DNA of 36,352 bases from an uncultured Oscillospiraceae bacterium (GTDB taxonomy: Bacteria > Bacillota > Clostridia > Oscillospirales > Oscillospiraceae), in assembly GCA_934636865.1 (NCBI GenBank), contig CAKUBI010000022.1:1-36352 (forward strand). Direction: 5' to 3'. Below the pieces are notes generated by a model. It saw only the letters and a list, made by a program, of their open reading frames with translations. It had not been told where the DNA came from and ran no database searches. This document shows, in pieces, positions 15,846 through 23,884 of the stretch. How positions within the stretch are numbered: the stretch's first letter is position 1; every line of letters starts with the position of its first letter. A program made the position numbers and the translations under genes.

Positions 15846-16805
15846 ATGAACCGTTCCCGCTCCGGTTATATCTATATCGTCCTCTGCGCCGTGATCTTCA
15901 GCACGATGGAGGTCATGCTCAAAACCGTGCACGGCGTACTTGCCCCCATGCAGATCACCTGCCTGCGCTTTCTGATCGGCGGCATTCTGCTCATTCCCTT
16001 CGCCGCGCGCTCGATGAAAAAGAAAAACGCCGCCCTCACCCGAAGCGATATCGGCTTCTTCGCCGCTTCCGGCTTCCTCTGCGTTGTGATCGCGATGTCG
16101 CTCTATCAGATGTCCGTCACCTATACGCGCGCCTCGGTCGTGGCGGTCATCTTCTCCTGCAACCCGATCTTCGTCACGGTGTTCGCCCACCTCTTCCTGC
16201 ACGAGGACATCCGCCGCAACCACATCATCGCGCTGATCCTGGAGCTCACGGCGGCGCTCATCATCATTGACCCCATCCACGCCTCGCTCGATCCCACGGG
16301 CGCGGTGCTGGCGATCCTTTCCGCTGTGATGTTCGCGCTCTACAGCGTGTTCGGCAAAAAACGCACGCCGCGCTTCGGCGGCATCGCCGTCACGTGCCTG
16401 AGCTTCCTCTTCGGCGCGTCCGAGCTTGTGCTCATCCTGCTTTTCGGCCGCACAGCGGCGGGCGCAGCGCTTTACGGCTCCGTCGGTCTGGACCTTTTGG
16501 TCGATGTTCCCCTTTTCGAGCACATTCCCGCTTCCGCCCTCCCGGCGCTGCTGTATATCTGCTGCATTAACTCGGCAGCGGGCTTCGTCTGTCACATGAT
16601 GGCAATGGAAAAAACCTCGGCGCAGGAGGCGTCGCTCATTTTCTTCCTAAAGCCCATCCTCGCGCCGGTCTTCGCGCTCATTTTCCTCAAAGAGGAGATC
16701 CCCCTCAACATGATCCTCGGCATCGTGTGCTTCCTCGCAGGCTCGCTGTGCGCGATCCTGCCGGGCATTCTCGCCCAGCGCAGGGCGCTCAAGGCGCAGA
16801 AGTAA
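15846..16805 (+). CDS. DMT-superfamily (EamA) transporter
   Basis: A polytopic inner-membrane transporter of 319 residues with about ten hydrophobic helices in two EamA repeats (about 10-140 and 160-305). Typical features are YIVLCAVIFSTMEVMLKTV at the start, the end of the first repeat near LFLHEDIRRNHIIALILEL, and the second-repeat ending FFLKPILAPVFALIFLKEEI. Family members export metabolites or amino acids, and the substrate here is unknown. The ATG follows GGGGAG. It is divergent from the T-box operon, sharing its promoter region, so co-regulation with amino acid supply is possible but unproven. A bidirectional terminator follows. Confidence 0.9.
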   Translation: MNRSRSGYIYIVLCAVIFSTMEVMLKTVHGVLAPMQITCLRFLIGGILLIPFAARSMKKKNAALTRSDIGFFAASGFLCVVIAMSLYQMSVTYTRASVVAVIFSCNPIFVTVFAHLFLHEDIRRNHIIALILELTAALIIIDPIHASLDPTGAVLAILSAVMFALYSVFGKKRTPRFGGIAVTCLSFLFGASELVLILLFGRTAAGAALYGSVGLDLLVDVPLFEHIPASALPALLYICCINSAAGFVCHMMAMEKTSAQEASLIFFLKPILAPVFALIFLKEEIPLNMILGIVCFLAGSLCAILPGILAQRRALKAQK

Positions 16806-16823
16806 GCCCTTTCCCCCAACTGA

Positions 16824-16852
16824 AAAAGGCACTCTCAAAGAGAGTGCCTTTT
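16824..16852. terminator. bidirectional terminator between convergent genes
   Basis: AAAAGGCACTCTC and GAGAGTGCCTTTT form a 13-bp stem with an AAA loop, followed by CTTTT. It separates the DMT gene from the minus-strand gene ending at 16856. Confidence 0.92.
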
Positions 16853-16855
16853 CTT

Positions 16856-17308
16856 TTACAGCCAAGCTTCGTAATAGTACCAATTGTTCGTGAGCTTTTT
16901 CGTCATGCCGCGGTTGTCGCCCTCGGCGCGCCAGGTCCAGCAATCCGCGCCGTCCGGCACGAGCGTGACTGCTGTGTTCTGGAAGCCGAGCGGCACATCG
17001 TCGGGCGAATAGTAGCAGCCGTAATACTGGCGTCCGTGCAGAAGCGACGAGCCGAAAAAGAATTCATCCATCGGATGCTCGCCGAGCCAGTCGTGCGAGT
17101 ACCGGTAGTTCACGCCGCCGAGCTTTTCCGGCACGTCGGTCGGGATGCCGGGCGGCTCATCCTTCAAGATCTCCGCAAGCTCCGCGCCGTACCGCGCCAC
17201 GAACCGGCTCACCCGCTGCTCGGGCGCGGTCCACCAAAACAGGATGAGGATCGCCGCGGCCCACGCAAGGACGGAAACGGCGCGCTTTTTCCTTTTGACG
17301 TTTTTCAT
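16856..17308 (-). CDS. Hypothetical protein with one N-terminal membrane segment
   Basis: A 150-residue protein I do not recognise by name. A basic start (MKNVKRKKRAVS) leads into one hydrophobic segment (VLAWAAAILILFWW, about residues 12-27), so most of the protein lies outside the membrane. The soluble part has YYGCYYSPDDVPLGFQNTA and a tryptophan-rich WTWRAEGDNRGMTKKLTNNW YYYEAW ending. This looks like a compact beta domain shared by unnamed proteins of gut Clostridia. It follows the PstS-like lipoprotein gene by 14 bp and is probably in the same operon. Its stop codon overlaps the tail of the convergent terminator. Function unknown. Confidence 0.7.
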   Translation of the reverse strand: MKNVKRKKRAVSVLAWAAAILILFWWTAPEQRVSRFVARYGAELAEILKDEPPGIPTDVPEKLGGVNYRYSHDWLGEHPMDEFFFGSSLLHGRQYYGCYYSPDDVPLGFQNTAVTLVPDGADCWTWRAEGDNRGMTKKLTNNWYYYEAWL

Positions 17309-17322
17309 CTCTCGCCCCTCTC

Positions 17323-19191
17323 TCAGTCCGCCTCGTAGCCAAGGCAGGTCTCAAACACGCAGTCCATCGTTTCAAGGTCGTAGTACGACGCGGTGTTGAG
17401 GTCCAGCACCTCGATGAGCCCGCCGCGCAGGGCAACCTGCCGGTACCATTTTTCACCGCGCATCGTCAGGCTCTCGATGGGCGTGCCGTCCTCGCGGTAA
17501 TAGCGGAGGACAACGCCGTTTTCATCGGCGTCATACACGCTCAGCAGTCCCGGCGCATCGCTGCCGAGGGCCTCATCCACCACGGGGTTCGCATTCTCGA
17601 CGGCGTAGACTGGTTTCTCGTAATCGTCGGTGTTGTCCTCTTCCAGATCGTAGAATGCTTCCCATGCCATCTCGCCGCGTTCGCCGGTGGAAAGGTCGTA
17701 ATAGCGGATGTTCTGGCAGTTATCCTCGTTGGTCCAAGCGGTCGCGATGCGCTCGCCGCGGCGGCTGCCGATGGTATCGTAACCCCACATTATTCCGGAG
17801 ATCATCCGCCCCGCTTCCTCGTCGGAAAGGCCCATTTCCTGATAGGATATCCGCTGCGTGACGTTTCCGTCGGTGTCCGTCACGGTCAGCGCGTCCCCGC
17901 CGAAGAGCAGCAGGCCGTGCCTGCTTGCGCTCACCGCGCTGTAGGTTTCCTCCATGATCCAGCTGCCGTCCGACGCCGCCACGGTGTAGTAGGTTTCAAA
18001 GCCGTCGGCGCCGTCCGACGCCTGCCCCCGCATCAGCACGAGCACCGGCAGCGGATAACGCTCGTAATTTTCGTAATAGCTCGGATAATAGACGTTTGAG
18101 TACACCGCGTCCGTTACGGCCACGCCGTCCAGGGTCATCAGGCCGTAGACGCAGCCCGTCGCGGCGGGCCAGTCGTCCATCAGCCGCCGCCCCGCGTAGG
18201 GCACGAGCAGGCCATAGCCGTCCGACGCCTTCAGCTCGCCCATGTAGCCCTCGCTCAGCCGCGTGCCGACCTGCGGCGCGGTCTTGGGGTAGGTCCCGAC
18301 GTCAAGGATGGAGACATAGCCCTCCTTCGCGATGAGCGTCTGCCCCTCCTCGCTCAAAAGCCAGTCGAACAGCACGCGGTTCGGCGCGTTTTTCGGCTCG
18401 CCCGCGGGGATAACGACGTATTTCGGGTTCACGAGCGGATAGGTCTCCGAGCGGATGGTGTCGGGGTTCGGCTCCACGCCCTCGAGCTTCAAGAGCTTGA
18501 GCCCCTGCGCCATCTTCATCTCCTCGGCGTAGTAGTAAACGCTGTAGCCGATCGCGCCGGGCGAGCCGTCGAAGCTCTTCACGGCCTCCATCAGCTGCCC
18601 CATCGTGGCGACGATGTATTCCGTCGGCGCGTCCATCATGGGCGTGCCCTGCATGACGAGCTTTTCCATCAGCGTCTGGCTGCCCGCGCCCTCGTTGCGC
18701 TGCAATGCCGTGATGGGGCGGTCCTCGCCGCCAAGCTCGCTCCAGTTTGTGATCTTCCCGGCGTAAATGTCCCGCGCCTGCGCGACGGTGATGGAATCGA
18801 CGGGGTTATCCTCATTCACGACGAACACGAACGCGTCGGTCGCAAAGGGCTGCTTTTCCCATTCAAAGTCCAGCTCCTCCTTGCGCGCCATCACCTCGCC
18901 GTTCGCTTCGCCGACGATCAGAAGGTCGGCATCGCCCTCAAGGAGATTGAAGTACGCCGTCGTGGTCTTGTTGAAATGGACCAGGTCCTGCACATCTTCC
19001 CGGCTCTCGCCCAGCACCTCCGCGCACACAGCGAGCGCCAGCGGCACGGTGGAGGTCGAGCCGTCCAGCCGCGGCAGATTCCCGCGCGTGAAAACGAACG
19101 GCGGCTCCGCCGCCTCCTTTTTCTCAGAACAGGCCGCGTAGAGTGAAATGGTCAGCACAAGGCAGAGCAGCATTGCGATGGGTCGTTTCAT
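17323..19191 (-). CDS. PstS-like substrate-binding lipoprotein with C-terminal repeat/propeller-like domain
   Basis: A 622-residue extracellular lipoprotein. The signal peptide ends in LYAAC (lipobox). Residues about 30-300 form a phosphate-binding-type periplasmic domain (PstS/COG0226): LDGSTSTVPLALAVCAEVLG near the N-terminus, TVAQARDIYAGKITNWSELG, NEGAGSQTLMEKLV, and LFDWLLSEEGQTLI. The C-terminal half (about 315-622) is unlike PstS and consists of beta-rich stretches such as VYGLMTLDGVAVTDAVYSNV, DALTVTDTDGNVTQ, IRYYDLSTGERG and VVLRYYREDGTPIESL. Together these suggest a WG-repeat or beta-propeller-like domain. No pst permease is adjacent, so a sensing or adhesion role is as likely as transport. 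The ATG at 19191 is used because GTG at 19200 abuts the AAAGGA. Confidence 0.78.
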   Translation of the reverse strand: MKRPIAMLLCLVLTISLYAACSEKKEAAEPPFVFTRGNLPRLDGSTSTVPLALAVCAEVLGESREDVQDLVHFNKTTTAYFNLLEGDADLLIVGEANGEVMARKEELDFEWEKQPFATDAFVFVVNEDNPVDSITVAQARDIYAGKITNWSELGGEDRPITALQRNEGAGSQTLMEKLVMQGTPMMDAPTEYIVATMGQLMEAVKSFDGSPGAIGYSVYYYAEEMKMAQGLKLLKLEGVEPNPDTIRSETYPLVNPKYVVIPAGEPKNAPNRVLFDWLLSEEGQTLIAKEGYVSILDVGTYPKTAPQVGTRLSEGYMGELKASDGYGLLVPYAGRRLMDDWPAATGCVYGLMTLDGVAVTDAVYSNVYYPSYYENYERYPLPVLVLMRGQASDGADGFETYYTVAASDGSWIMEETYSAVSASRHGLLLFGGDALTVTDTDGNVTQRISYQEMGLSDEEAGRMISGIMWGYDTIGSRRGERIATAWTNEDNCQNIRYYDLSTGERGEMAWEAFYDLEEDNTDDYEKPVYAVENANPVVDEALGSDAPGLLSVYDADENGVVLRYYREDGTPIESLTMRGEKWYRQVALRGGLIEVLDLNTASYYDLETMDCVFETCLGYEAD

Positions 19192-19242
19192 GAAAAGCAC
19201 GTCCTTTCTTCGTTGGGCTTTGCCTGATTAGACGAAAAGGGC

Positions 19243-19286
19243 ATAAAAAAGTTCCCGCCGCTCAGGAAAATTCTGCACAGCGGGAA
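19243..19286 (-). terminator. terminator of the mltG-trhP-mazG-like operon
   Basis: TTCCCGC (19252-19258) and GCGGGAA (19280-19286) pair; on the minus strand the stem is followed by a run of T (19245-19250). It begins seven bases after the stop of the NTP pyrophosphohydrolase gene. Confidence 0.75.
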
Positions 19287-19292
19287 TATTTC

Positions 19293-19634
19293 TTACAAAT
19301 CGCCCGAAAGCCGCACGCGCGAGCGCTGTGCGTCAAAGCCCTCGGGATACCGGGCGGCAAGCTTGTCGAGATTCTGCTGCAAAATATCACTGAGGTCCAC
19401 GTCGAGCGCGGTCGCAGCCTCGGCAAGGTACCACGCCACGTCGCCAAGCTCTTTGGCAAGGTGCTCCTTATCAAGCTCATGCCCCTGCGCAAGCCACTTT
19501 TTCACGATGTCGATGGCCTCGCCGCTCTCGCCGCAAAGGCCCATCACGCTGTTGATGAGCACCTCCCTGCGCGAGAGCGCGGGGTTGAGCGTCGCCATCG
19601 CCCGTTTCTGGTATTCGTTCGCCGTCATTGCCAT
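19293..19634 (-). CDS. MazG-like nucleoside triphosphate pyrophosphohydrolase
   Basis: A 113-residue all-alpha NTP-PPase of the MazG type, which splits (d)NTPs to monophosphate and pyrophosphate, probably for nucleotide-pool cleaning. Metal-binding acidic motifs are present: LCGESGEAIDIVKKWL (EExxE-like) and LAKELGDVAWYLAEAATAL (ExxD). Single-domain size is typical. AGAGGGGG precedes the ATG at 19634; a second ATG at 19628 is also possible. It starts 10 bp after trhP and ends in a terminator, so it closes the mltG-trhP unit. Confidence 0.85.
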   Translation of the reverse strand: MAMTANEYQKRAMATLNPALSRREVLINSVMGLCGESGEAIDIVKKWLAQGHELDKEHLAKELGDVAWYLAEAATALDVDLSDILQQNLDKLAARYPEGFDAQRSRVRLSGDL

Positions 19635-19644
19635 GCACCCCCTC

Positions 19645-20868
19645 TCAGTCCTTCGCGCTCAGCGAGACCGCGTGGCGCACGAAGCTCATCGGCGGCACGC
19701 GCTGCGGCAGCTTCATCTTGAAGATCATCTGCGGCGTGCGCGGCTCCAGAAGCTCGAAGCCCTCGGTGTCGCGCATCACGGGCGCGGTCATCGTGAACGG
19801 ACGGCAGTCGGGGCCGACAAGCTCGATCTCATCGCCCGCGGCGAACTTGTTGCGAAGCGACAGCGTCGCATTGCCGTCCTCGTCGCACGCCGTCACGACC
19901 GCGCAGACCTGCCAGTCGCGGATGTAGCGGGAATTGTCGTAATACTGCCCCGGCTGACCGTAGTAAAAGCCGGTCGAATAGTGGCGGTGGCTCACATGCT
20001 CCACCTCGTCGCGCCAGACAGGGTCGGCCTCCCGGCCCGCGGCGATATCGTCGAGCACGTGGCGGTACGCGCCCGTGACGATGGCGGCGTAGTAGGCCGA
20101 CTTCGCGCGCCCCTCGATCTTGATGCAGTCGATGCCCGCGTCCATGATGTCGTCCAGATGGTCGATCATGCACATGTCGCGCGAGTTCATGATGTAGGTC
20201 CCCTTCTCGTCCTCGAAAACGGGGAAATATTCGCCCGGCCGCTTTTCCTCCATCAGCGCGTACTGGTAGCGGCAGGGCTGGGCGCACTGGCCGCGGTTGC
20301 TGTCGCGCCCGGTCATGTAGTTGGAAAGCAGGCACCGGCCCGAATAGCTCACGCACATCGCGCCGTGGCAGAAGGTCTCGAGCTCCAGCTCCTCGGGAAT
20401 TTTCGCGCGCATTTCGCGGATCTCCTGTAAAGATACTTCCCTTGCCAGCACCACGCGCTTTGCGCCTAAATCGTACCACGCGCGGGCGCACTCGTAGTTG
20501 GCGATGGACTGCTGCGTGGAGATGTGGCGCTCGCATTTGGGCGCGTATTTCCCCGCGAGCGTGAACGCGCCGAGGTCCGCCAAAATGAGCGCATCGACCC
20601 CTGCGCCGCCCAGCCGCTCGAGATGCTCGGGCAAGTGCGCGACCTCGTCGTTGCGCGGCATGGTGTTCACCGTCACGTGCACGCGAACGCCGTGCTCGTG
20701 CGCAAAGCGCACGGCCTTTGGCAGCTCCTCGGGCGTGAAGTTGCCCGCGAACGAGCGCATACCAAAGCTCGTGCCCGCCAGGTACACTGCGTCCGCGCCG
20801 TAGAGCACCGCCATCTGCAATTTTTCCATATCGCCCGCCGGGGCGAGGATCTCGGGTTTTCTTCTCAT
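19645..20868 (-). CDS. trhP: U32-family protein, tRNA 5-hydroxyuridine formation (TrhP-like)
   Basis: A 407-residue peptidase-U32-family protein. Members named YrrO/TrhP work with prephenate and an Fe-S cluster to hydroxylate U34 of tRNAs. Visible are the N-terminal TIM-barrel start RRKPEILAPAGDMEKLQMAV, GADAVYLAG, the family block LETFCHGAMCVSYSGRCLLS and SNRGQCAQPCRYQY, where four cysteines suit Fe-S binding, and IKIEGRAKSAYYAAIVTGAY. The start follows GAGGAGAA. Firmicutes often carry two U32 genes side by side (yrrN-yrrO) near mltG, and here only one is present. The upstream neighbour is mltG, with a strong hairpin in between. Confidence 0.85.
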   Translation of the reverse strand: MRRKPEILAPAGDMEKLQMAVLYGADAVYLAGTSFGMRSFAGNFTPEELPKAVRFAHEHGVRVHVTVNTMPRNDEVAHLPEHLERLGGAGVDALILADLGAFTLAGKYAPKCERHISTQQSIANYECARAWYDLGAKRVVLAREVSLQEIREMRAKIPEELELETFCHGAMCVSYSGRCLLSNYMTGRDSNRGQCAQPCRYQYALMEEKRPGEYFPVFEDEKGTYIMNSRDMCMIDHLDDIMDAGIDCIKIEGRAKSAYYAAIVTGAYRHVLDDIAAGREADPVWRDEVEHVSHRHYSTGFYYGQPGQYYDNSRYIRDWQVCAVVTACDEDGNATLSLRNKFAAGDEIELVGPDCRPFTMTAPVMRDTEGFELLEPRTPQMIFKMKLPQRVPPMSFVRHAVSLSAKD

Positions 20869-20885
20869 GGTTCTCCTCTTTCAAA

Positions 20886-20915
20886 GCGGCAGCATGGCGC
20901 GTGCCATGCTGCCGC
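20886..20915 (-). terminator. hairpin between mltG and trhP
   Basis: A perfect 13-bp stem (GCGGCAGCATGGC with GCCATGCTGCCGC) closes a four-base loop. On the minus strand only TTT follows, and the trhP ribosome binding site comes next. It may act as a partial terminator or as an mRNA-stabilising processing structure. Confidence 0.6.
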
Positions 20916-20926
20916 ATCGTTTTCTG

Positions 20927-22090
20927 TTATCCCGCGTACTGGCTGGAGCTGACGAAGCTCGAATGCTCCGCGTAGGTCTTGAAGAAGTGGTGCACGCCGT
21001 CCTTGCCGAGCGCGTAGAAGTAGTAGCCCGTCTGCGCCGGCTCAAGCGCCGCCTGAATGGAAGCAAGGCCGGGGTTCGCGATGGGCGTGGGCGGCAGGCC
21101 CTCGTACATCGAGAGGTTGTAGGGCGTGTTGTAGCTCAGATCGCTGCTCGTGAGCGTGCCGGTGTAGCTGTCGCCAAGGCCGTAGATGAGCGACGCGTCG
21201 ATCTGCAGCTTGTGATAGGTCTCGCCGACGTTATTGAGACGGTTGTAGATGACCGACGCGATATTCTCGCGGTCCGTGCCGTCCGTCTCCTTCTCGATGA
21301 GCGAGGCGATGGTGATGATGTCGCTGAGCGAATAGCCCGAGGCCTCGACCTTCTGCATCAGCTCGTCGTTCATCTTCGTGTTGAAGTTTTCGAGCAGTCT
21401 CGACAGCGCGTGCGTCGGGTCCTCATCCACGAAGAACTCGTAGGTATCCGGGAAGAGATAGCCCTCCAGGCGCGTCAGGTCGCCCTTTTTGTTGTTGTCG
21501 ATGAAGGCATAGCTGAAATCCGAGTTCATCGCCGCGTCGGTCAGTTTTTCCGCCGTGTTCACGCCGTACTTGTCCATCAGCGCGATGATCTGGCGGACGT
21601 TGTAGCCCTCGGGAATGGAAATTTTGACGGTGTTCGCCGTGAGAGAAGCGTTCTTGTTGCTCATGCGGTTGATGAGCGCGTCATAGTCCATGTCGCTGTC
21701 CACCGCATAGGTGCCGATGCCGATGCGGCTCTCGGCGTGGCGCAGCCTGCCGAAGAGCTTGAAGAACCACTTGTACTGGATGAGCCCGTCGTCGTGGAGC
21801 TTCGTCGCGATGGTGTCGAGGTTATCGTCGCGCGTGATCTCGATCGTCGTTTCGACCGGCGACTTGTTGAACGAGCACATGTCGTTCGCCAGCAGCCAGC
21901 CCACCCCGGCCAGAATCGCCGACACGATCAGCACGAACGCGAGCCACAGCGTAAAGCGGCGGCGCTGGCCCTTCTTTTTCAGTCTCTGCCGCTCGGCGGC
22001 GCTGCGCGTGCTGCGGTGCGTATGCTCCGCCTCGCGGACGCTCTCGGCGTCCCAGCGCGCGGTGTGGTCAAAGTTTTCCTCGTAGCTCAT
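20927..22090 (-). CDS. mltG: Endolytic murein transglycosylase MltG
   Basis: A membrane-anchored enzyme that cuts nascent glycan strands and sets their length. It has 387 residues. A basic cytoplasmic N-terminus (RLKKKGQRRR) leads into one membrane helix (about 46-68), then a LysM-like region, and the YceG catalytic domain with SIPEGYNVRQIIALM, LEGYLFPDTYEF, the catalytic glutamate in IASLIEKETDG (Glu266) and the signature LPPTPIANPGLASIQAALEP. AAGGAG precedes the ATG at 22090; a longer frame to 22210 runs through the divergent Cys-rich gene region and is rejected. It heads mltG-trhP-mazG-like. Confidence 0.95.
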   Translation of the reverse strand: MSYEENFDHTARWDAESVREAEHTHRSTRSAAERQRLKKKGQRRRFTLWLAFVLIVSAILAGVGWLLANDMCSFNKSPVETTIEITRDDNLDTIATKLHDDGLIQYKWFFKLFGRLRHAESRIGIGTYAVDSDMDYDALINRMSNKNASLTANTVKISIPEGYNVRQIIALMDKYGVNTAEKLTDAAMNSDFSYAFIDNNKKGDLTRLEGYLFPDTYEFFVDEDPTHALSRLLENFNTKMNDELMQKVEASGYSLSDIITIASLIEKETDGTDRENIASVIYNRLNNVGETYHKLQIDASLIYGLGDSYTGTLTSSDLSYNTPYNLSMYEGLPPTPIANPGLASIQAALEPAQTGYYFYALGKDGVHHFFKTYAEHSSFVSSSQYAG

Positions 22091-22212
22091 AGATATCTCC
22101 TTCGATTCGTGGTCGGGGCAAAATTTGTTTTTCTTTTTCCGCAGGTCAGGCCCGCATCCGCGCTTTCGCGCATAGGATAGTGCAGCGCATGACAAGTGAG
22201 GTGAAAGCAAAG

Positions 22213-22365
22213 ATGTGCAACAACAATAACTGCGTGTGGCTGATCCTGATCGTCATCCTGATCCTCTTCGGCTGCGGCGGGTGCGGCAATGGCTGCGGGT
22301 GCAATAACAGCTGCGGCTGCAATAACAGCTGCGGCTGCGGCAGCAGCAATGATTGCTGCTGCTGA
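22213..22365 (+). CDS. Small Cys-rich membrane peptide (50 aa)
   Basis: MCNNNNCVWLILIVILILFG is followed by a tail made almost only of C, G, N and S. A single hydrophobic helix (residues 8-20) is followed by 13 cysteines in about 31 residues, in GC-GC-NNSC-GC repeats. Two perfect 18-bp direct repeats (22300-22335) encode GCNNSC units. GAGGTG lies nine bases before the ATG at 22213. I do not recognise the family. Small Gly/Cys-rich peptides of this type occur among spore-coat and metal-binding proteins, but that is analogy only. It is divergent from mltG and has its own terminator. Confidence 0.7.
   Translation: MCNNNNCVWLILIVILILFGCGGCGNGCGCNNSCGCNNSCGCGSSNDCCC
22300..22335 (+). repeat. two perfect 18-bp tandem units inside the Cys-rich gene
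   Basis: TGCAATAACAGCTGCGGC occurs twice in direct succession, in frame, and a degenerate unit lies before it. The array would allow length change by slippage in steps of six residues. Confidence 0.85.
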
Positions 22366-22387
22366 GGCACCTTCCTCCTGTGAAGAT

Positions 22388-22410
22388 GGGGCGCGCAAGC
22401 GTCCCCTTTT
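22388..22410 (+). terminator. terminator of the Cys-rich gene
   Basis: GGGGCGC and GCGTCCCC pair with one bulged T around a GCAA loop, followed by TTTT, 22 bases after the stop. Confidence 0.7.
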
Positions 22411-22427
22411 CACGTTCTTTGACGCGC

Positions 22428-23099
22428 TCAGGCCTTCAAAAGTTCCGCCGCGCGGCGGTAGATCTCCTCGTGGATGTCCTCGATCGGTCGCATTTTACCG
22501 TCCTTCGCGCAGTCGATGCGCTGCCAGCCGCAGCGCTCTGCGATCTTTCCCGCGTTCTCGCGGCAGGCGCGAAGGTAGCTCTCGTCCCGCTCGTGGATGT
22601 CGGCCTTTGTGTTCGTTGCCTGCTCGCGCGATCGCATCATCTTTTCCGTCAGCTCGGTCGGCACGTCGAGATAAAAGACGAGCGACGGCTCGGGAAGGCC
22701 CAGAAGGCCGTATTCAAAGCCGAAGAGCCAGTCGAGATACCTCTCGCGCTCGCCGTCCGGCAGCTTGCCCGCCTGATGCACGGCGTTCGAGGTCGTGTAG
22801 CGGTCGGCGATGAGAAGGCCGCCCGCTTCGTAGTAGCTTCCCCAATCCTGCTTGTAGGAGGCGTAGCGGTCAACGGAGTAAAACGTCGAAGCCGCGTAGG
22901 CGTTCACATCGTCCGGATGCGAGCCGAACGCGCCGCCGAGATACAGCTCGACGAGTGCGGCGGACTTTTCCCCGTAGCGGGGAAAGTCGAGCCTGCGGCA
23001 GTCGATGCCCTCGCGCTGCAAGCGCTCAAAGAGCATCCGGCTCTGCGTGGCCTTGCCGGAGCCGTCCGTCCCCTCGAATACGATCAGCTTCCCGCTCAT
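22428..23099 (-). CDS. tmk: Thymidylate kinase-type nucleotide kinase
   Basis: A P-loop dTMP kinase-family enzyme, 223 residues. It opens MSGKLIVFEGTDGSGKATQ, where the P-loop is EGTDGSGK, followed by RLDFPRYGEKSAALVELYLG, the DRY motif in LLIADRYTTSNAVHQAGKLP and the LID-like segment MMRSREQATNTKADIHERDE. The P-loop has KAT rather than the usual KTT or KSS, seen in a Clostridial subgroup. The ATG at 23099 overlaps the tagA stop as ATGA, so the frame extending to 23192 is rejected. Co-translation with a wall-polymer glycosyltransferase is of unclear meaning. Confidence 0.88.
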   Translation of the reverse strand: MSGKLIVFEGTDGSGKATQSRMLFERLQREGIDCRRLDFPRYGEKSAALVELYLGGAFGSHPDDVNAYAASTFYSVDRYASYKQDWGSYYEAGGLLIADRYTTSNAVHQAGKLPDGERERYLDWLFGFEYGLLGLPEPSLVFYLDVPTELTEKMMRSREQATNTKADIHERDESYLRACRENAGKIAERCGWQRIDCAKDGKMRPIEDIHEEIYRRAAELLKA

Positions 23100-23812
23100 T
23101 TGTTCTTTGCCCCCGCCACATGGACAAGAAACAGCGGCAGCTTCATCATGCGGCCGACGCGGGAGGGATTCTTGATGAGCCGGTAGAACCATTCAAGGTT
23201 GTGCTTGCAGTAGAATTCCGGCGCACGCTGCGCGACGCCCGCGAAAATATCCATCGATCCGCCGAGGCCCATCAGCAGGTGGCAGCCGGTCATCTCGCCG
23301 TACTTCGCCATAAAAAGCTCCTGCTTGGGCGCGCCCAGGCACACGAGCGCCATGTCCGCGCCGCTTTCTTTGATGCCGCGTGCGATGGGCTCGTCCTCTT
23401 TAAAATAGCCGTCGTGCGTTCCGGCGATCACAAGGCCGGGAAAGCGCTTTTTGAGGTTTTCCGCCGCCTGATCGGCAACGCCCGGCTTCGCGCCGAGCAG
23501 GTAAACGCTCTTGCCGAGCTTTGCACAGCGCTCGATCATACCTGTGCCGAACTCGATGCCTGGCACGCGGCCCTTGATGGGCGTGTGCAGGAGCTTCGCG
23601 CCGTAAACCACACCGATGCCGTCGGGCAGGACAAGGTCCGCGCCGTTCACCGCCGCGTTCGCCGAGGCGTCCGCGCGGCAGGTCTCCACGATTTCGGGAT
23701 TGGGCGTGACGACATAGTGCGCGCCCTCGGAGCATAAAAGCTCCTCTCCGCGCGCGAGCGCCTCGTCCATCGTTACATTATCAAAGCCTACGCCTAAAAT
23801 ATTGATCCGCAT
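23096..23812 (-). CDS. tagA: WecG/TagA/CpsF-family glycosyltransferase
   Basis: A GT26 glycosyltransferase of 238 residues. TagA/TarA adds N-acetylmannosamine to undecaprenyl-linked GlcNAc in wall teichoic acid linkage-unit synthesis; relatives act on other surface polymers. Family blocks are MRINILGVGFDNVTMDEALA, HYVVTPNPEIVETCRAD, LVLPDGIGVVYGAKLL with the probable catalytic Asp, SVYLLGAKPGVADQAAENL, and LVCLGAPKQELFMAKY. The C-terminal RVGRMMKLPLFLVHVAGA is amphipathic and probably contacts the membrane. It has its own promoter inside the end of the neighbouring DMT gene. The precise acceptor cannot be told. Confidence 0.88.
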   Translation of the reverse strand: MRINILGVGFDNVTMDEALARGEELLCSEGAHYVVTPNPEIVETCRADASANAAVNGADLVLPDGIGVVYGAKLLHTPIKGRVPGIEFGTGMIERCAKLGKSVYLLGAKPGVADQAAENLKKRFPGLVIAGTHDGYFKEDEPIARGIKESGADMALVCLGAPKQELFMAKYGEMTGCHLLMGLGGSMDIFAGVAQRAPEFYCKHNLEWFYRLIKNPSRVGRMMKLPLFLVHVAGAKNK

Positions 23813-23855
23813 GATAGTCTGTCCGTTTCCTTCACAAATTTGATGAAATCAGTTT

Positions 23856-23884
23856 ATTATATCACGCCTTTTTGCCGCTTTCAA
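23856..23884 (-). promoter_or_regulatory. sigma-A promoter of tagA-tmk
   Basis: TTGAAA (23879-23884), a 17-bp spacer and a perfect TATAAT (23856-23861) on the minus strand. The -35 and spacer lie within the last codons of the upstream DMT transporter gene. Confidence 0.8.

Noticed and set aside
22171..22179. sigma-K promoter for the Cys-rich gene (CATAGGATA)
   Set aside because: Only the -10-like part fits; no AC-type -35 occurs at the proper distance, so it is not listed as a promoter feature.
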